From contig CAZBRD010000012.1 in the NCBI GenBank assembly GCA_964494205.1, forward strand, positions 62,001-126,000: DNA of 64,000 nucleotides. Reading direction: 5' to 3'. The DNA comes from JBBTCX01 sp964494205 (GTDB taxonomy: Bacteria; Planctomycetota; Phycisphaerae; UBA1845). Shown in pieces: positions 25,481 to 34,119 of the stretch. The position numbers and the translations under genes are program-made. Below the pieces are notes generated by a model. That model saw only the letters and a list, made by a program, of their open reading frames with translations, did not search any database and was not told the DNA's origin. Position 1 is the first letter of the stretch; every line of letters begins with the position of its first letter.

Positions 25481-25793
25481 GTGTCATTACCTCAGGAATT
25501 AGCATCAAATCTGCGTTCGACATGCTTGATGAACTAAGTGGCCGTCGAAGAAGAATGGAAGACATGCCCACCAGCGTGGGCATGCCCCCATAACGAGGGC
25601 ATAGCACGTCAAACGATTACTCGCGATCTGAATAAACCATCGGATATCGAAGGACGGTCGCGAAGCATTTTGTGGCGGGAGCGGCGTTGGCGGTCCCATA
25701 TCAGCACTGACAAGGGCCGATGGTGTGCGCGTTTAAGGGAACCTGAGCGTATTTCGCGAGAAAAACGCGATGCCCATGCCTACGTCGAGATTA
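25481..25793. other. Intergenic region upstream of fliL with a palindrome
   Basis: It contains CATGCCCAC/GTGGGCATG, a perfect 9-bp inverted repeat (25563-25585 region) with a short loop, resembling the other dispersed palindromes. No gene is seen. Confidence 0.5.
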
Positions 25794-27488
25794 TCACACC
25801 AACTCGAGCAACTGCTGGAGCATGTCGTCGGCTGAGCGAACCACGCGGCTGGCGGCGGAGATGCCGGTTGAGGCTGTGATCAGGTTGACGAACTCGCGGG
25901 CGATTTCGACGTTTCCGGATTCCAATGCTCCTGAGACCACCGATCCCGCGATGCCGGATTCGGGGGCGATGATGTTCGGATCGCCTGAGTTCGGGCCAGC
26001 CACGAACGTGTTTTCACTGAGGGCGAGTAGGCCTTCGTTGTTAGTAAAGGTCGCGAGAGCGACCTGGCCGAGGACCTGCGTGCGCTGGTTTGAATAGGTG
26101 CCGGTCACGATGCCGTTTCGGTCGATCGTGTAACCATTCATGATGCCGGCTGGGGCGCCGTCCTGCGTGTCCATGATGAGTTCAGAGCTTCCATCGGGAC
26201 TCGTCAGACCGGTGAGTTGGCTGAAGTCGATGGTGAACGCGAGCGGTGTTCCGGAACCAGTGCCCGCGCGATCGATGGCGACATCGGTGCCAGTGGCTGA
26301 CACAAATTGGCCGTTGGTGTCGAAGCTGACCGTGCCCGAGCCGAGTAGCGGCGACGGATCGGTGTCGTTGGGTGATTCAGCGTAATACCGCCATGTCGTG
26401 CCCGATTCCGAGGCAGATTCCATCGACATGCGCAGGCGCACTTCGAGCGGTGCGCCAAGCGAATCATACACGCTGAAACTGGTGGTGATGCCTTCGCCGG
26501 TGGCTGGCGTCGTTTCGGAAAAATTGAAGCCGCTGGGCACGACGCCGGTTGTGTTGACGATGGAACTCGCGTCGAGACCGATGGCGTTCACTTCACCCGC
26601 GTTCGAATGCACAACGATGGAACCGGCGGGACCGTTGGAGCCATCCGAGATCGTGATGCCAGCCATACCGCTGGGATCGTTCTGCGTGTCGATCGCGAGC
26701 CAATCCTGCATGTGGCTGGCCAGGTCGCCGAGCGTGTTTCCATCGGTGCCGACGACAAACGTCGATGACGGAACCGTCAAACCGCCGCGCGTGGCGTTCA
26801 GTTGAATGACATCGCCGGACGCGTAAAGCGGGAGGTTCTGGCTGTTCACCAGATCACTTAGTTGCGTGTTGGCCGTTGCTGCGTTGCCGCCCGAAGTCAA
26901 TGCGGGCGTGGATGTCACGACTGCGCCTGTGCCTGCGACATTCGACGAAGCATCGAGTCGACCATCCATTTCGACGCGCGTGGTCGCGATAGCTTGGCTC
27001 GCGGAGCCGAGAGGAATCGTCAGGTCTGAAAGCGTGCTTGTGTCGATCACACCCGCCGGGTCAGCGGGAAAAACCTGAACGGTGGCTTCGTTGTTGTTCA
27101 CGAGCACCTGTTCGGCATCGAGATGGAACGCGCCGTCACGCGTGAACGCCTGATCGCCGTTGGGTCGTTCGATGATGAAGAATCCTTCGCCTTCGACAGC
27201 CAAATCGGACTGGAAGCCGGTCGACTCCAATTCGCCCTGACGGAAGCTGCGTTGAATCGCGCCGACAGTAGAGCCGGTGCCGACTTGTCGGGGGAGAGTG
27301 CCGCCGCTGGTGTCGGACGGACCCTCGCCTTCGCTGATCGTCTTGTAGAGAAGCGTTTCGAAAAGCGTGCGCTGGCCCTTGAAGGCTGTGGTGTTCAGGT
27401 TGGCGAGGTTATCGCCGACGGTGTCGACGGCGGTGCCGTTACTCTTGATGCCGGTGAACCCGGTCAGCATGGCGTCGGTTAGTGACAT
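25794..27488 (-). CDS. flgE: Flagellar hook protein FlgE
   Basis: A 564-residue axial protein. The N-terminal D0 rod motif is MLTGFTGIKSNGTAVDTVGD-NLANLNTTAFKGQR, followed by LAVEGEGFFIIE and the D1/D2 domains; the C-terminal helix (GALESGNVEIAREFVNLITA, STGISAASRVVRSADDMLQQ) closes the D0 coiled coil. No Cys is seen. It polymerises into the hook after FlgD forms the cap. It follows flgD by 108 nt, and that gap holds a palindromic repeat. Confidence 0.93.
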   Translation of the reverse strand: MSLTDAMLTGFTGIKSNGTAVDTVGDNLANLNTTAFKGQRTLFETLLYKTISEGEGPSDTSGGTLPRQVGTGSTVGAIQRSFRQGELESTGFQSDLAVEGEGFFIIERPNGDQAFTRDGAFHLDAEQVLVNNNEATVQVFPADPAGVIDTSTLSDLTIPLGSASQAIATTRVEMDGRLDASSNVAGTGAVVTSTPALTSGGNAATANTQLSDLVNSQNLPLYASGDVIQLNATRGGLTVPSSTFVVGTDGNTLGDLASHMQDWLAIDTQNDPSGMAGITISDGSNGPAGSIVVHSNAGEVNAIGLDASSIVNTTGVVPSGFNFSETTPATGEGITTSFSVYDSLGAPLEVRLRMSMESASESGTTWRYYAESPNDTDPSPLLGSGTVSFDTNGQFVSATGTDVAIDRAGTGSGTPLAFTIDFSQLTGLTSPDGSSELIMDTQDGAPAGIMNGYTIDRNGIVTGTYSNQRTQVLGQVALATFTNNEGLLALSENTFVAGPNSGDPNIIAPESGIAGSVVSGALESGNVEIAREFVNLITASTGISAASRVVRSADDMLQQLLELV

Positions 27489-27557
27489 AGTGTGACCCTT
27501 TTTCTTGATCCTGATTCGATTCGAGCAGACGTCGGCTTGATCGTGTCACTCGCTACT

Positions 27558-27590
27558 CCACGGCCAAGCTGCGGCTTGACCGTGCCACCC
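27558..27590. repeat. Palindromic repeat, GGCCAAGC family (flgD-flgE gap)
   Basis: CCACGGCCAAGCTGCGGCTT followed by GACCGTGCCACC, an imperfect inverted repeat almost identical to the copy at 47572 beyond truD. Confidence 0.8.
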
Positions 27591-27596
27591 AGCTCG

Positions 27597-28202
27597 TTAG
27601 CTCACGGCTTCCACGATGCTCGTCATGTCTTTGAATCGCAGGCTGTGCCCGGTGTCGAGCTCGAGCGAAATGTCGCCGTTTGATTCGGTCTTCACGCCGG
27701 CAACGACGCCTTCGACTTCCTGAATGTTTTTCGGATCGCGGCGATCGGTGCCACGCACGGTCGCACCGACGAGTGCTTCGGCTGCCTGTCGCGCGGGAAC
27801 GACAGTGCTGATGTTAGCCAGCGGCGTTTCGGCACCGTTGGACAAAATGAGAATCGGCTGAGCACCGGTGTCGAAGCGAACGCCGACGACCACACCGCTT
27901 TGCGTCAGACCGTCGTCGCCGGGTTGCGACGTGACGTATTGGCCGATGAGCGATGAGGCGGAGCCGATGTTCTGCTGGCCGGTGAGCGAGCGGAGCGAAT
28001 CGGTCAACTGCGTGTTCAATTCGATGTCGCGGATCGAGGAGATTTGCTTAAGCAGTTCCTCGTTGCCGGTCGGCTCGAAGGGATCCTGATTGTTGATCTG
28101 AGAGATGAGCAGCTTGAAGAAATCTTCGCTCTTGAGGTCTGCGAAACCGGACGGTTGAGCTGTCGCGGTGACGTTTGAATTCGGTTGAACGGCGATAGCC
28201 AT
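27597..28202 (-). CDS. flgD: Flagellar hook capping protein FlgD
   Basis: A 201-residue protein with the FlgD N-terminal signature LKSEDFFKLLISQINNQDPF followed by EPTGNEELLKQISSIRDIEL, and LIGQYVTSQ. The C-terminal half is the small beta-domain. FlgD caps the growing hook and is shed afterwards. It sits 14 nt after fliK and just before flgE, a hook-assembly gene order. Confidence 0.92.
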   Translation of the reverse strand: MAIAVQPNSNVTATAQPSGFADLKSEDFFKLLISQINNQDPFEPTGNEELLKQISSIRDIELNTQLTDSLRSLTGQQNIGSASSLIGQYVTSQPGDDGLTQSGVVVGVRFDTGAQPILILSNGAETPLANISTVVPARQAAEALVGATVRGTDRRDPKNIQEVEGVVAGVKTESNGDISLELDTGHSLRFKDMTSIVEAVS

Positions 28203-28216
28203 AAACGATTCCTTTC

Positions 28217-29497
28217 TTAATTGGCGGCGGCGAAGAGTTCGTGTGCGTCATGCGACGCGCGATCGCTCGCGTTTCGAGCGTGCCGCTTGGTTGAGTATTT
28301 TGAATCCGTTCGATTCGATGCAGATTGATTCGTAGAATTTCGCGAGAGGGAAATCTGTCGTTGATTCTGCGTAGCGATCGATTCGTCGAGCGGTGTTATG
28401 GACTTCGTAACGAGAACACTGACATCGTCGAGCTTGATGCCTTGATTGTGGAGGGCAGTTTTCAAGTCGGCCAGCTTGGAAGTGAGCAGTTCCTTGGCTT
28501 CTTCATTCGTGGTCTGAACCTCCATGCGGAGCTGGTCGCCTTCCATTCTGATGTCGACACGCATCGGGCCAAGACGCGGCGGATCGAGTTCGATTTGGGC
28601 TGATGAAGATTGGGCGTCGTGGCGAACGCGCATCGAACGAACGAGCTGGTTGAAGATGGCTCGGGACGACGTTTCGAGCTCGGGCTCGTCCTCGATTTGT
28701 GGTTGTGCATGCTGGGTTTCTAGCGCAGCCGATTTCGTAGCTTCTCCAAGAGGATTGGATGAGGAACGCGTCGGAGATGCGATGATCAGCTTGTCTGCGG
28801 AGACGCCGGATACTTCCTGTTTCATCTGCGATTTGAGCCATTGGCCTAAGTCTTCGGCGAGGTTTGTCGTGCTGGAAGTTGGTGTCTTTGCTGCGTCCAA
28901 AGATGGCACATTGGTAGATTGTGCGACGCTTGAACTTGCGCCGTTTGTGAATCGACGGTCATTCGATCCCCCTAATTCCGAGTCGCGCGGTGATGTTTGC
29001 TTGCTTCTCGGCTGTGCGTTTTCGATCGCTGCACGACTTGAATAGGTGTCATCCAAATGGTTTTGAGCGTCATTGCCGGGAGCCTGCTCTGGATTGCTTG
29101 CAGCCGATTGCCTAGCGGTCGAGTCGAAAAGGTTCGATGGTGTCTCTCTTGAATGCAGATCGACGCGAGAGCGATCGTTCACAAACCGTTGCGTGTTTTG
29201 AGAGGCGGTTTCGTTTTCGTTTTCGTTGCTACTTGGCTGATCGCCATTTTGCTTGATCGAATCGGGATTGCGTGAAGCGACATCAGTCGGCTTTTCAAAC
29301 ATCTGTTGTGGGGAAACGTTCTCACGCTGTTGCAGCTTGGCTCGCATTTGCTGACGTGATTCGTCGAGAAAGTTGGCAAATGAGCCTTGCACGCTAGCCC
29401 GCTTTGCATTTCGCGCGGATTCTGGAGCAATGGCCGGGGCAACCAGCGGCGACGGCTGCGATTGCTGCGCGAGAATAGTCTGCGGAATCACGCTCAT
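28217..29497 (-). CDS. fliK: Flagellar hook-length control protein FliK
   Basis: A 426-residue protein with a long polar, Ser/Gln/Asn-rich N-terminal region (the molecular ruler, about 1-300) and a compact C-terminal Flg_hook domain: RSMRVRHDAQSSSAQIELDP, PRLGPMRVDIRMEGDQLRME, KADLKTAL-type helix and IKLDDVSVLV. FliK triggers the FlhB specificity switch when the hook is complete. The ATG overlaps the stop of the MotE-like gene by 4 nt. Confidence 0.88.
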   Translation of the reverse strand: MSVIPQTILAQQSQPSPLVAPAIAPESARNAKRASVQGSFANFLDESRQQMRAKLQQRENVSPQQMFEKPTDVASRNPDSIKQNGDQPSSNENENETASQNTQRFVNDRSRVDLHSRETPSNLFDSTARQSAASNPEQAPGNDAQNHLDDTYSSRAAIENAQPRSKQTSPRDSELGGSNDRRFTNGASSSVAQSTNVPSLDAAKTPTSSTTNLAEDLGQWLKSQMKQEVSGVSADKLIIASPTRSSSNPLGEATKSAALETQHAQPQIEDEPELETSSRAIFNQLVRSMRVRHDAQSSSAQIELDPPRLGPMRVDIRMEGDQLRMEVQTTNEEAKELLTSKLADLKTALHNQGIKLDDVSVLVTKSITPLDESIATQNQRQISLSRNSTNQSASNRTDSKYSTKRHARNASDRASHDAHELFAAAN

Positions 29498-30189
29498 GGC
29501 GATTCTCCTTTCGGCACAGACTTTTGAGGATCGCTGGCGGCCACGTCCCGGACGCGCTGCATGATTTCCTGCATTTTTTGCATCTGGGCTGATGTCTTGG
29601 CGGATTCGACGATCTTGTTGGCTTTGCGCGTCTCGAGTGAGGAAAGAACCAATGCAGCCTCGTCGATGTCTTTGAGGCCAAGCAGGTGCTCCATCGCGAC
29701 CTTCGGATTCAGGCCATCAAAGAGTTCGATCTGTTTGCGGAAACCTTCGGAATCGCGCGACGCGTCGGCGGTGCGTTTCGAGGCAGCCTCCTTTTCGCGC
29801 ATGAACGATTCTCGATCCTTTTGCAGTTCATCGCGCTGGGTCGTGATATTAAGTAGCGCGCCGTGCGTGAGTGCGCGTCTTTGCTCTAACTCGGTGGCGA
29901 TGCGTTCGGCTTCGCGGCGAAGGACTTCGAGGTCTTCAGGCGATTGCACGACGGGAACGACGACCGACTTCTCGGGAGCCATCGTCGACGAATTTTCTGT
30001 CTTGCCAGTCGGCGCATCCGGCATTGTTTTCTTCGGCTTATCCTCTTCGCCGCGCAGGACGGAGGCGATCCGCTGAGCACGGGCCTTCGTGAGCGTGCCG
30101 TTGGCGACGAACACACCGACCGCCCCAACGAGGGCTGTCATGTGTACAACCGCGAGAACAGCCGCCAAGTTGTAAATTCGACGAACCAT
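29494..30189 (-). CDS. MotE-like / MgtE N-domain flagellar protein
   Basis: A 231-residue protein with one N-terminal transmembrane helix (LAAVLAVVHMTALVGAVGVF), a Ser/Pro linker, a coiled coil of about 70 residues (VLRREAERIATELEQRRALT, TQRDELQKDRESFMREKEAA) and a small helical domain (LFDGLNPKVAMEHLLGLKDI, DEAALVLSSLETRKANKIVE) like the N domain of MgtE found in MotE. MotE chaperones the stator protein MotB in alphaproteobacteria; here the role is inferred from layout and position between fliJ and fliK. Confidence 0.78.
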   Translation of the reverse strand: MVRRIYNLAAVLAVVHMTALVGAVGVFVANGTLTKARAQRIASVLRGEEDKPKKTMPDAPTGKTENSSTMAPEKSVVVPVVQSPEDLEVLRREAERIATELEQRRALTHGALLNITTQRDELQKDRESFMREKEAASKRTADASRDSEGFRKQIELFDGLNPKVAMEHLLGLKDIDEAALVLSSLETRKANKIVESAKTSAQMQKMQEIMQRVRDVAASDPQKSVPKGESP

Positions 30190-30229
30190 GAATCTATCCG
30201 TGCATCAACCTTTTCGCTGAACTCTCGCC

Positions 30230-30739
30230 CTACTCGCGCCCTGTCGAAGGAACGATGGACGCTCGACTCAAACCGGAAGCCGCTTTCGCAGTCTTCGAAG
30301 TACGCAGATGGCGCTGTACGGCCATTTCATCGGAAATCGACTGCTCGCGACGGCGCAAGTCGACTTGGTACTTGTTCCATTGTTTTTCGCGAAGCTTCTC
30401 AATGACCTTCAAATTCTTCGTAGCTTCTTCGAGTTTTGCGCGCTGGGTCTCAAGCCGCGCTACACATTGCTCGCGCTCGACGCCGAGTTCCTTCAATCGG
30501 CGTTGCAGAAAACCGCGGTGCAGCTGCTGCGAGCTGAGCGCCTGTGGGTCGATCTTTCCGACGCGGCGCGATTGTCGCTGCACTTCGGTGCTCTGCTCCA
30601 GATGAGCGGTGACATCTGCGATGACTTCGTCCATCTCCTGCAAGGCACGAATCGCGATTGCAACGTCGCGGCGGCAGGTATCCATCGCCTGCTTGCGAAG
30701 GCGCTGAACGGCTTCAAGACGAAAACGAAAACCTGCCAT
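30230..30739 (-). CDS. fliJ: Flagellar export chaperone FliJ
   Basis: A 169-residue, almost wholly coiled-coil protein starting MAGFRFRLEAVQRLRKQAMD, the standard FliJ opening (FxFRLxxVLxLR). It couples the FliI ATPase ring to FlhA. It lies 11 nt after fliI. The C-terminal 20 residues are low complexity. Confidence 0.85.
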   Translation of the reverse strand: MAGFRFRLEAVQRLRKQAMDTCRRDVAIAIRALQEMDEVIADVTAHLEQSTEVQRQSRRVGKIDPQALSSQQLHRGFLQRRLKELGVEREQCVARLETQRAKLEEATKNLKVIEKLREKQWNKYQVDLRRREQSISDEMAVQRHLRTSKTAKAASGLSRASIVPSTGRE

Positions 30740-30750
30740 GACTTACTCTT

Positions 30751-32121
30751 TCAGTTCGCTCGCTTCACGGGTCGCGCGGCCTGTGCGGCCAATCGCTCGC
30801 GGCGAGTTTCGATCTCGCCGGCCAATTCGATCAAACGCTTCGACGACACTTCCCACGTTGCACGCTCTGCCACTTCCTGTCGCAAGAACGTATCGATCAC
30901 TGGTTTCATCTGAACGGCCACGTCGAAGTCGACGTTTGCACCGGGAGCGTAGGCACCGACGTTGACCAAGTCTTCTATGTCGCGCCAGATCGCGATCACA
31001 CGGCGCAGGGTGGCCGCTGCCTTGCGATGTTCGTTGCTCACCACGTCGGTCATCACTCGACTCACGCTCTCCAACACCGAGACCGCCGGATAGTGGCCGC
31101 GGTTCGCGAGGTCGCGCGATAGCCACACGTGACCGTCGAGGATGCCGCGAACGGCGTCGGAAATCGGTTCATTGATGTCGTCGCCTTCGACGAGGACGGT
31201 GTACAAGCCGGTGATGCTGCCGCGCTCGGTGCGACCGCTGCGCTCAAGTAATCGTGGGAGCATGCTGAAAACGCTGGGCGGATAGCCTTTGCTCGTGGGC
31301 GGCTCGCCGGCGGAGAGGCCGATCTGCCTTTGGGCCATGGCCATGCGAGTTGTGGAGTCCATGAGCAGGAGCACGTCCTTGCCCTGATCGCGAAAGTATT
31401 CGGCGACGGCGGTGGCGGTGAATGCAGCGCGAACGCGAAGCACCGGAGATTCATCCGATGTGCTGACGACAAGCACGCTTCGCTTAAGACCTTCTTCTCC
31501 GAGGTCTTTCTTAAGAAAATCACCTACTTCGCGGCCACGCTCGCCGATGAGTCCCACGACGATGACATCGGCTGAGGTGTACCGCGCGATCATGCCCATG
31601 AGCACGCTCTTGCCGACGCCGGTCCCTGCGAAGATGCCGAGTCGCTGGCCGCAACCGATTGTGTGCATCGAGTCGATTGATCGCACACCAGTGGATAATG
31701 GTTCATCGATAGATGGTCGCGCGAGCGCGAGTGGTGCGTCGGCGAAGACCGGATAGTGTGATTCGATTGGAAAACTCTCGCGGCCGCCGATACAACGACC
31801 GAGGCCGTCGAGAATGCAGCCGAGCATTTTTCGACCGACGGGAACTTGTTCCTTTGAGGTCAAACTTGTGATGCGATTTCCAGCTCCCACGCCGAGCGGT
31901 TCCTGCAGCGTCATCAGGATTGATCGATCGCCCTGAACGCCAACGACTTGGGCGAGAATCGAGTCGCCGCCGCGCGTGTCGATTCGTCCCAATGAGCCGA
32001 CAGGCAGCGGAAAACCCTCCGCGCCAATGGTCAATCCGGTCACTTCAGTGACACGGCCTGTCACTCGCAGGAAGGAGGCGCGGTCGATGGCGCGATCGGT
32101 CTGGACGAAGCGATCAAGCAT
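30751..32121 (-). CDS. fliI: Flagellum-specific ATPase FliI
   Basis: ATG 32121 gives 456 residues, the normal FliI length; a longer frame overlaps fliH by 170 nt and is rejected. Walker A is GIFAGTGVGKSVLMGMI, Walker B DVLLLMDSTTRMAMAQRQIG, followed by LSAGEPPTSKGYPPSVFSML and RSGRTERGSITGLYTVLVEG. The N-terminal barrel and C-terminal helical domain are present. It unfolds and delivers export substrates. The start lies 8 nt inside the end of fliH. Confidence 0.95.
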   Translation of the reverse strand: MLDRFVQTDRAIDRASFLRVTGRVTEVTGLTIGAEGFPLPVGSLGRIDTRGGDSILAQVVGVQGDRSILMTLQEPLGVGAGNRITSLTSKEQVPVGRKMLGCILDGLGRCIGGRESFPIESHYPVFADAPLALARPSIDEPLSTGVRSIDSMHTIGCGQRLGIFAGTGVGKSVLMGMIARYTSADVIVVGLIGERGREVGDFLKKDLGEEGLKRSVLVVSTSDESPVLRVRAAFTATAVAEYFRDQGKDVLLLMDSTTRMAMAQRQIGLSAGEPPTSKGYPPSVFSMLPRLLERSGRTERGSITGLYTVLVEGDDINEPISDAVRGILDGHVWLSRDLANRGHYPAVSVLESVSRVMTDVVSNEHRKAAATLRRVIAIWRDIEDLVNVGAYAPGANVDFDVAVQMKPVIDTFLRQEVAERATWEVSSKRLIELAGEIETRRERLAAQAARPVKRAN

Positions 32122-32860
32122 CGCGCGACTCCGTGCCGGCCACGAGTGCGACCATCTCTTCAATTTGCGTTTCCAACGAGGCGTCGATGATGCTGTTAGC
32201 TGTTTCGACCACGCAACCGCCGGCGGCGATCGAATCATCAGCCGTGATTTCAAGGACCTTCGCAGCCAAGGCTCGTTCCACAACGCCGGGTGCGTGATTA
32301 TTAATGTGCTCCAGATCGCGCGGGTTCACGCGAATCTTCAAATCGGTGCGCGATTGCACCAGCGTGATACATCGCTGCAAATTGGCTTCGACAGTTTTGT
32401 GATCGATCGCGCCGATGGCGTGCGTCAGTTTCGATGCGAAGCGAACGGCGAAGTCAAGCAGGTGTTGTTCAGCGGAATGTTGAAGATCGCGCCGGGCGGT
32501 TTCCAAATGCGTGACGATCTGATCCATCGCATCGACGGCGCGGAGCATGTGCTGGACGTTTTGCGCGTTGGCTTGCTCAAAGTGTTCGAGGCTTTCTCGA
32601 CGGGCGTCATCGCGGCCTATTTCTTTCCCCTCCTCGTATCCCTTCTTGTAGCCTGTCTTGTGGCCCAATTCGCGGGCGCGAGCGAACTCGCGATGAGATT
32701 CCTCCTTCGCCTGTTTCTCAGCGCGAGCGAACAGGTCCGCAGCCTGTGCGCGGGCGTGTTCCAGTGCAGCCCGTGCTTCGGCGACGTGGTCGACGAGGCC
32801 GATGGGCGTCACCTTCGCGCGAATGGCAGCGACGTCGCCTGCTTTGATCACTACGGGCAT
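32114..32860 (-). CDS. fliH: Flagellar assembly protein FliH
   Basis: ATG 32860 gives 248 residues starting MPVVIKAGDVAAIRAKVTPI; an upstream extension encodes the palindromic repeat at 32881 and is rejected. The centre is a coiled coil with GHKTGYKKGYEEGKEIGRDD, the Gly-repeat segment typical of FliH, followed by the V-ATPase E-subunit-like C-domain (FAVRFASKLTHAIGAIDHKT, IRVNPRDLEHI). FliH is the peripheral stalk that regulates FliI. Confidence 0.9.
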   Translation of the reverse strand: MPVVIKAGDVAAIRAKVTPIGLVDHVAEARAALEHARAQAADLFARAEKQAKEESHREFARARELGHKTGYKKGYEEGKEIGRDDARRESLEHFEQANAQNVQHMLRAVDAMDQIVTHLETARRDLQHSAEQHLLDFAVRFASKLTHAIGAIDHKTVEANLQRCITLVQSRTDLKIRVNPRDLEHINNHAPGVVERALAAKVLEITADDSIAAGGCVVETANSIIDASLETQIEEMVALVAGTESRDA

Positions 32861-32880
32861 AGTTGCGACTTTCCTGAACG

Positions 32881-32911
32881 CCACGGCCAAGCTGCGGCTT
32901 GACCATGCCAC
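32881..32911. repeat. Palindromic repeat, GGCCAAGC family (fliG-fliH gap)
   Basis: CCACGGCCAAGCTGCGGCTT then GACCATGCCAC, lying directly between fliG and the fliH start; same family as the copies at 27558 and 47572. Confidence 0.8.
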
Positions 32912-32921
32912 ACACACCAAA

Positions 32922-33965
32922 TCAAACGATCATGTCCTTTTCTCCGCCGCGGCCGGAGATAATGATTTCGCCCGCGTCTTCGAGTCGACGAACAACGTCA
33001 ACGATCTTTTGCTGCGCCTGCTCGACGTCGGCGACGCGCACCGGGCCCATGAACTCCATGTCTTCCTTGATGAGCTGGGCCGCACGCTCGGACATGTTGC
33101 GGAAAATCTTGTCCTTCAGCTCGGGCGTTGCGGTCTTCAACGCGAGCGTGAGGTCTTCCGTTTCGATTTCCTTCATCACCGACTGGATGCCCTTGTCGTT
33201 GACCAGCAGGATATCCTCGAACACGAACATGAGGCGGCGAATCTGCTCGACGAGTTCGGGGTTGTCGGCTTCCATGCCTTCGAGGATGCCTTTTTCCGTC
33301 GCACGGTCTGCGAGGTTGAGCATTTCCGCGAGCGATTCGACGCCGCCGACTTTCTGGAATGTTTGCGAGACGATGCCGGAAAGTCGCATTTCCAACCCTT
33401 GCTCGACTTCCTTGATGACTTCCGGGTTGGTGTTGTCCATGTTGGCGATGCGCGTGGCTACCTCGGTCTGCTTCGACGCGGGCAGGCGCGCGAGAATTTC
33501 GCTGCCCTTGCTGGGCGAAAGGTGCGACAAGATGAGCGCGATCGTCTGCGGATGCTCATCTTGAATGAACGTCATGAGGTTTGATGGATCGGTCTTCGCG
33601 AGAAACGAAAACGGCTGACGCGAGACCTGGTGCTCCACCATCTGAAGTATTTTGTCCGCCTGACCGGACGGTAGCGCCTTGTCGAGAAGCACGCGAGCAT
33701 AGCTGATGCCTCCCTGCTTCAAGTATTGGCGGGCCATCGCGAGGTTGTAAAACTCCTCGATGACCTCGCCGCGATCCTTGGAATCGATCAGATCGAGATT
33801 CGCGATTTCACGCATGACATCTTCGATCATGTCCTGTTCGAGATGTTTCAGGATGTCGGCTGATCGATCGCGTTCGAGCGACACGAGCAGAATCGCGGCT
33901 TTGGTCTTGCCGCGAACCGTGCGTGGTTCCGCATCCATGACGGCTGTGCCTTTTGATTTCGCCAT
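32922..33965 (-). CDS. fliG: Flagellar motor switch protein FliG
   Basis: A 347-residue protein with the three FliG domains: N-terminal FliF-binding domain (KTKAAILLVSLERDRSADIL), middle domain with the EHPQTIALILSHLSPSKGSE (EHPQ) motif, and the C-terminal torque-generating helices (LMFVFEDILLVNDKGIQSVM, RNMSERAAQLIKEDMEFMGP, VRVADVEQAQQKIV). It transmits stator torque to the rotor. It lies between fliF and fliH, with a repeat pair separating it from fliF. Confidence 0.95.
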   Translation of the reverse strand: MAKSKGTAVMDAEPRTVRGKTKAAILLVSLERDRSADILKHLEQDMIEDVMREIANLDLIDSKDRGEVIEEFYNLAMARQYLKQGGISYARVLLDKALPSGQADKILQMVEHQVSRQPFSFLAKTDPSNLMTFIQDEHPQTIALILSHLSPSKGSEILARLPASKQTEVATRIANMDNTNPEVIKEVEQGLEMRLSGIVSQTFQKVGGVESLAEMLNLADRATEKGILEGMEADNPELVEQIRRLMFVFEDILLVNDKGIQSVMKEIETEDLTLALKTATPELKDKIFRNMSERAAQLIKEDMEFMGPVRVADVEQAQQKIVDVVRRLEDAGEIIISGRGGEKDMIV

Positions 33966-34016
33966 AAGACGTAAGTTCCTATGCAGCTATTAAGAACGCC
34001 CGCACTTCAAACTCTG

Positions 34017-34047
34017 GGTGGCATGGTCAAGCGTCAGCTTGGCCATG
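34017..34047. repeat. Palindromic repeat, GGCCAAGC family (fliF-fliG gap, copy 1)
   Basis: GGTGGCATGGTCAAGC and GCTTGGCCATG form the arms around GTCA. A second, inverted-order copy follows at 34057, so two units lie head to tail in this gap. Confidence 0.75.
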
Positions 34048-34056
34048 AGAACCGTC

Positions 34057-34089
34057 GCCACGGCCTTGCTGCTGCAAGACCGTGCCACC
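34057..34089. repeat. Palindromic repeat, GGCCAAGC family (fliF-fliG gap, copy 2)
   Basis: GCCACGGCCTTGCTGCTGCA then AGACCGTGCCACC, a diverged copy that keeps the CCACGGCC and CCGTGCCACC ends. Confidence 0.65.
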
Positions 34090-34119
34090 CGCGATTTAAT
34101 GCACGGTATGCGACACATC

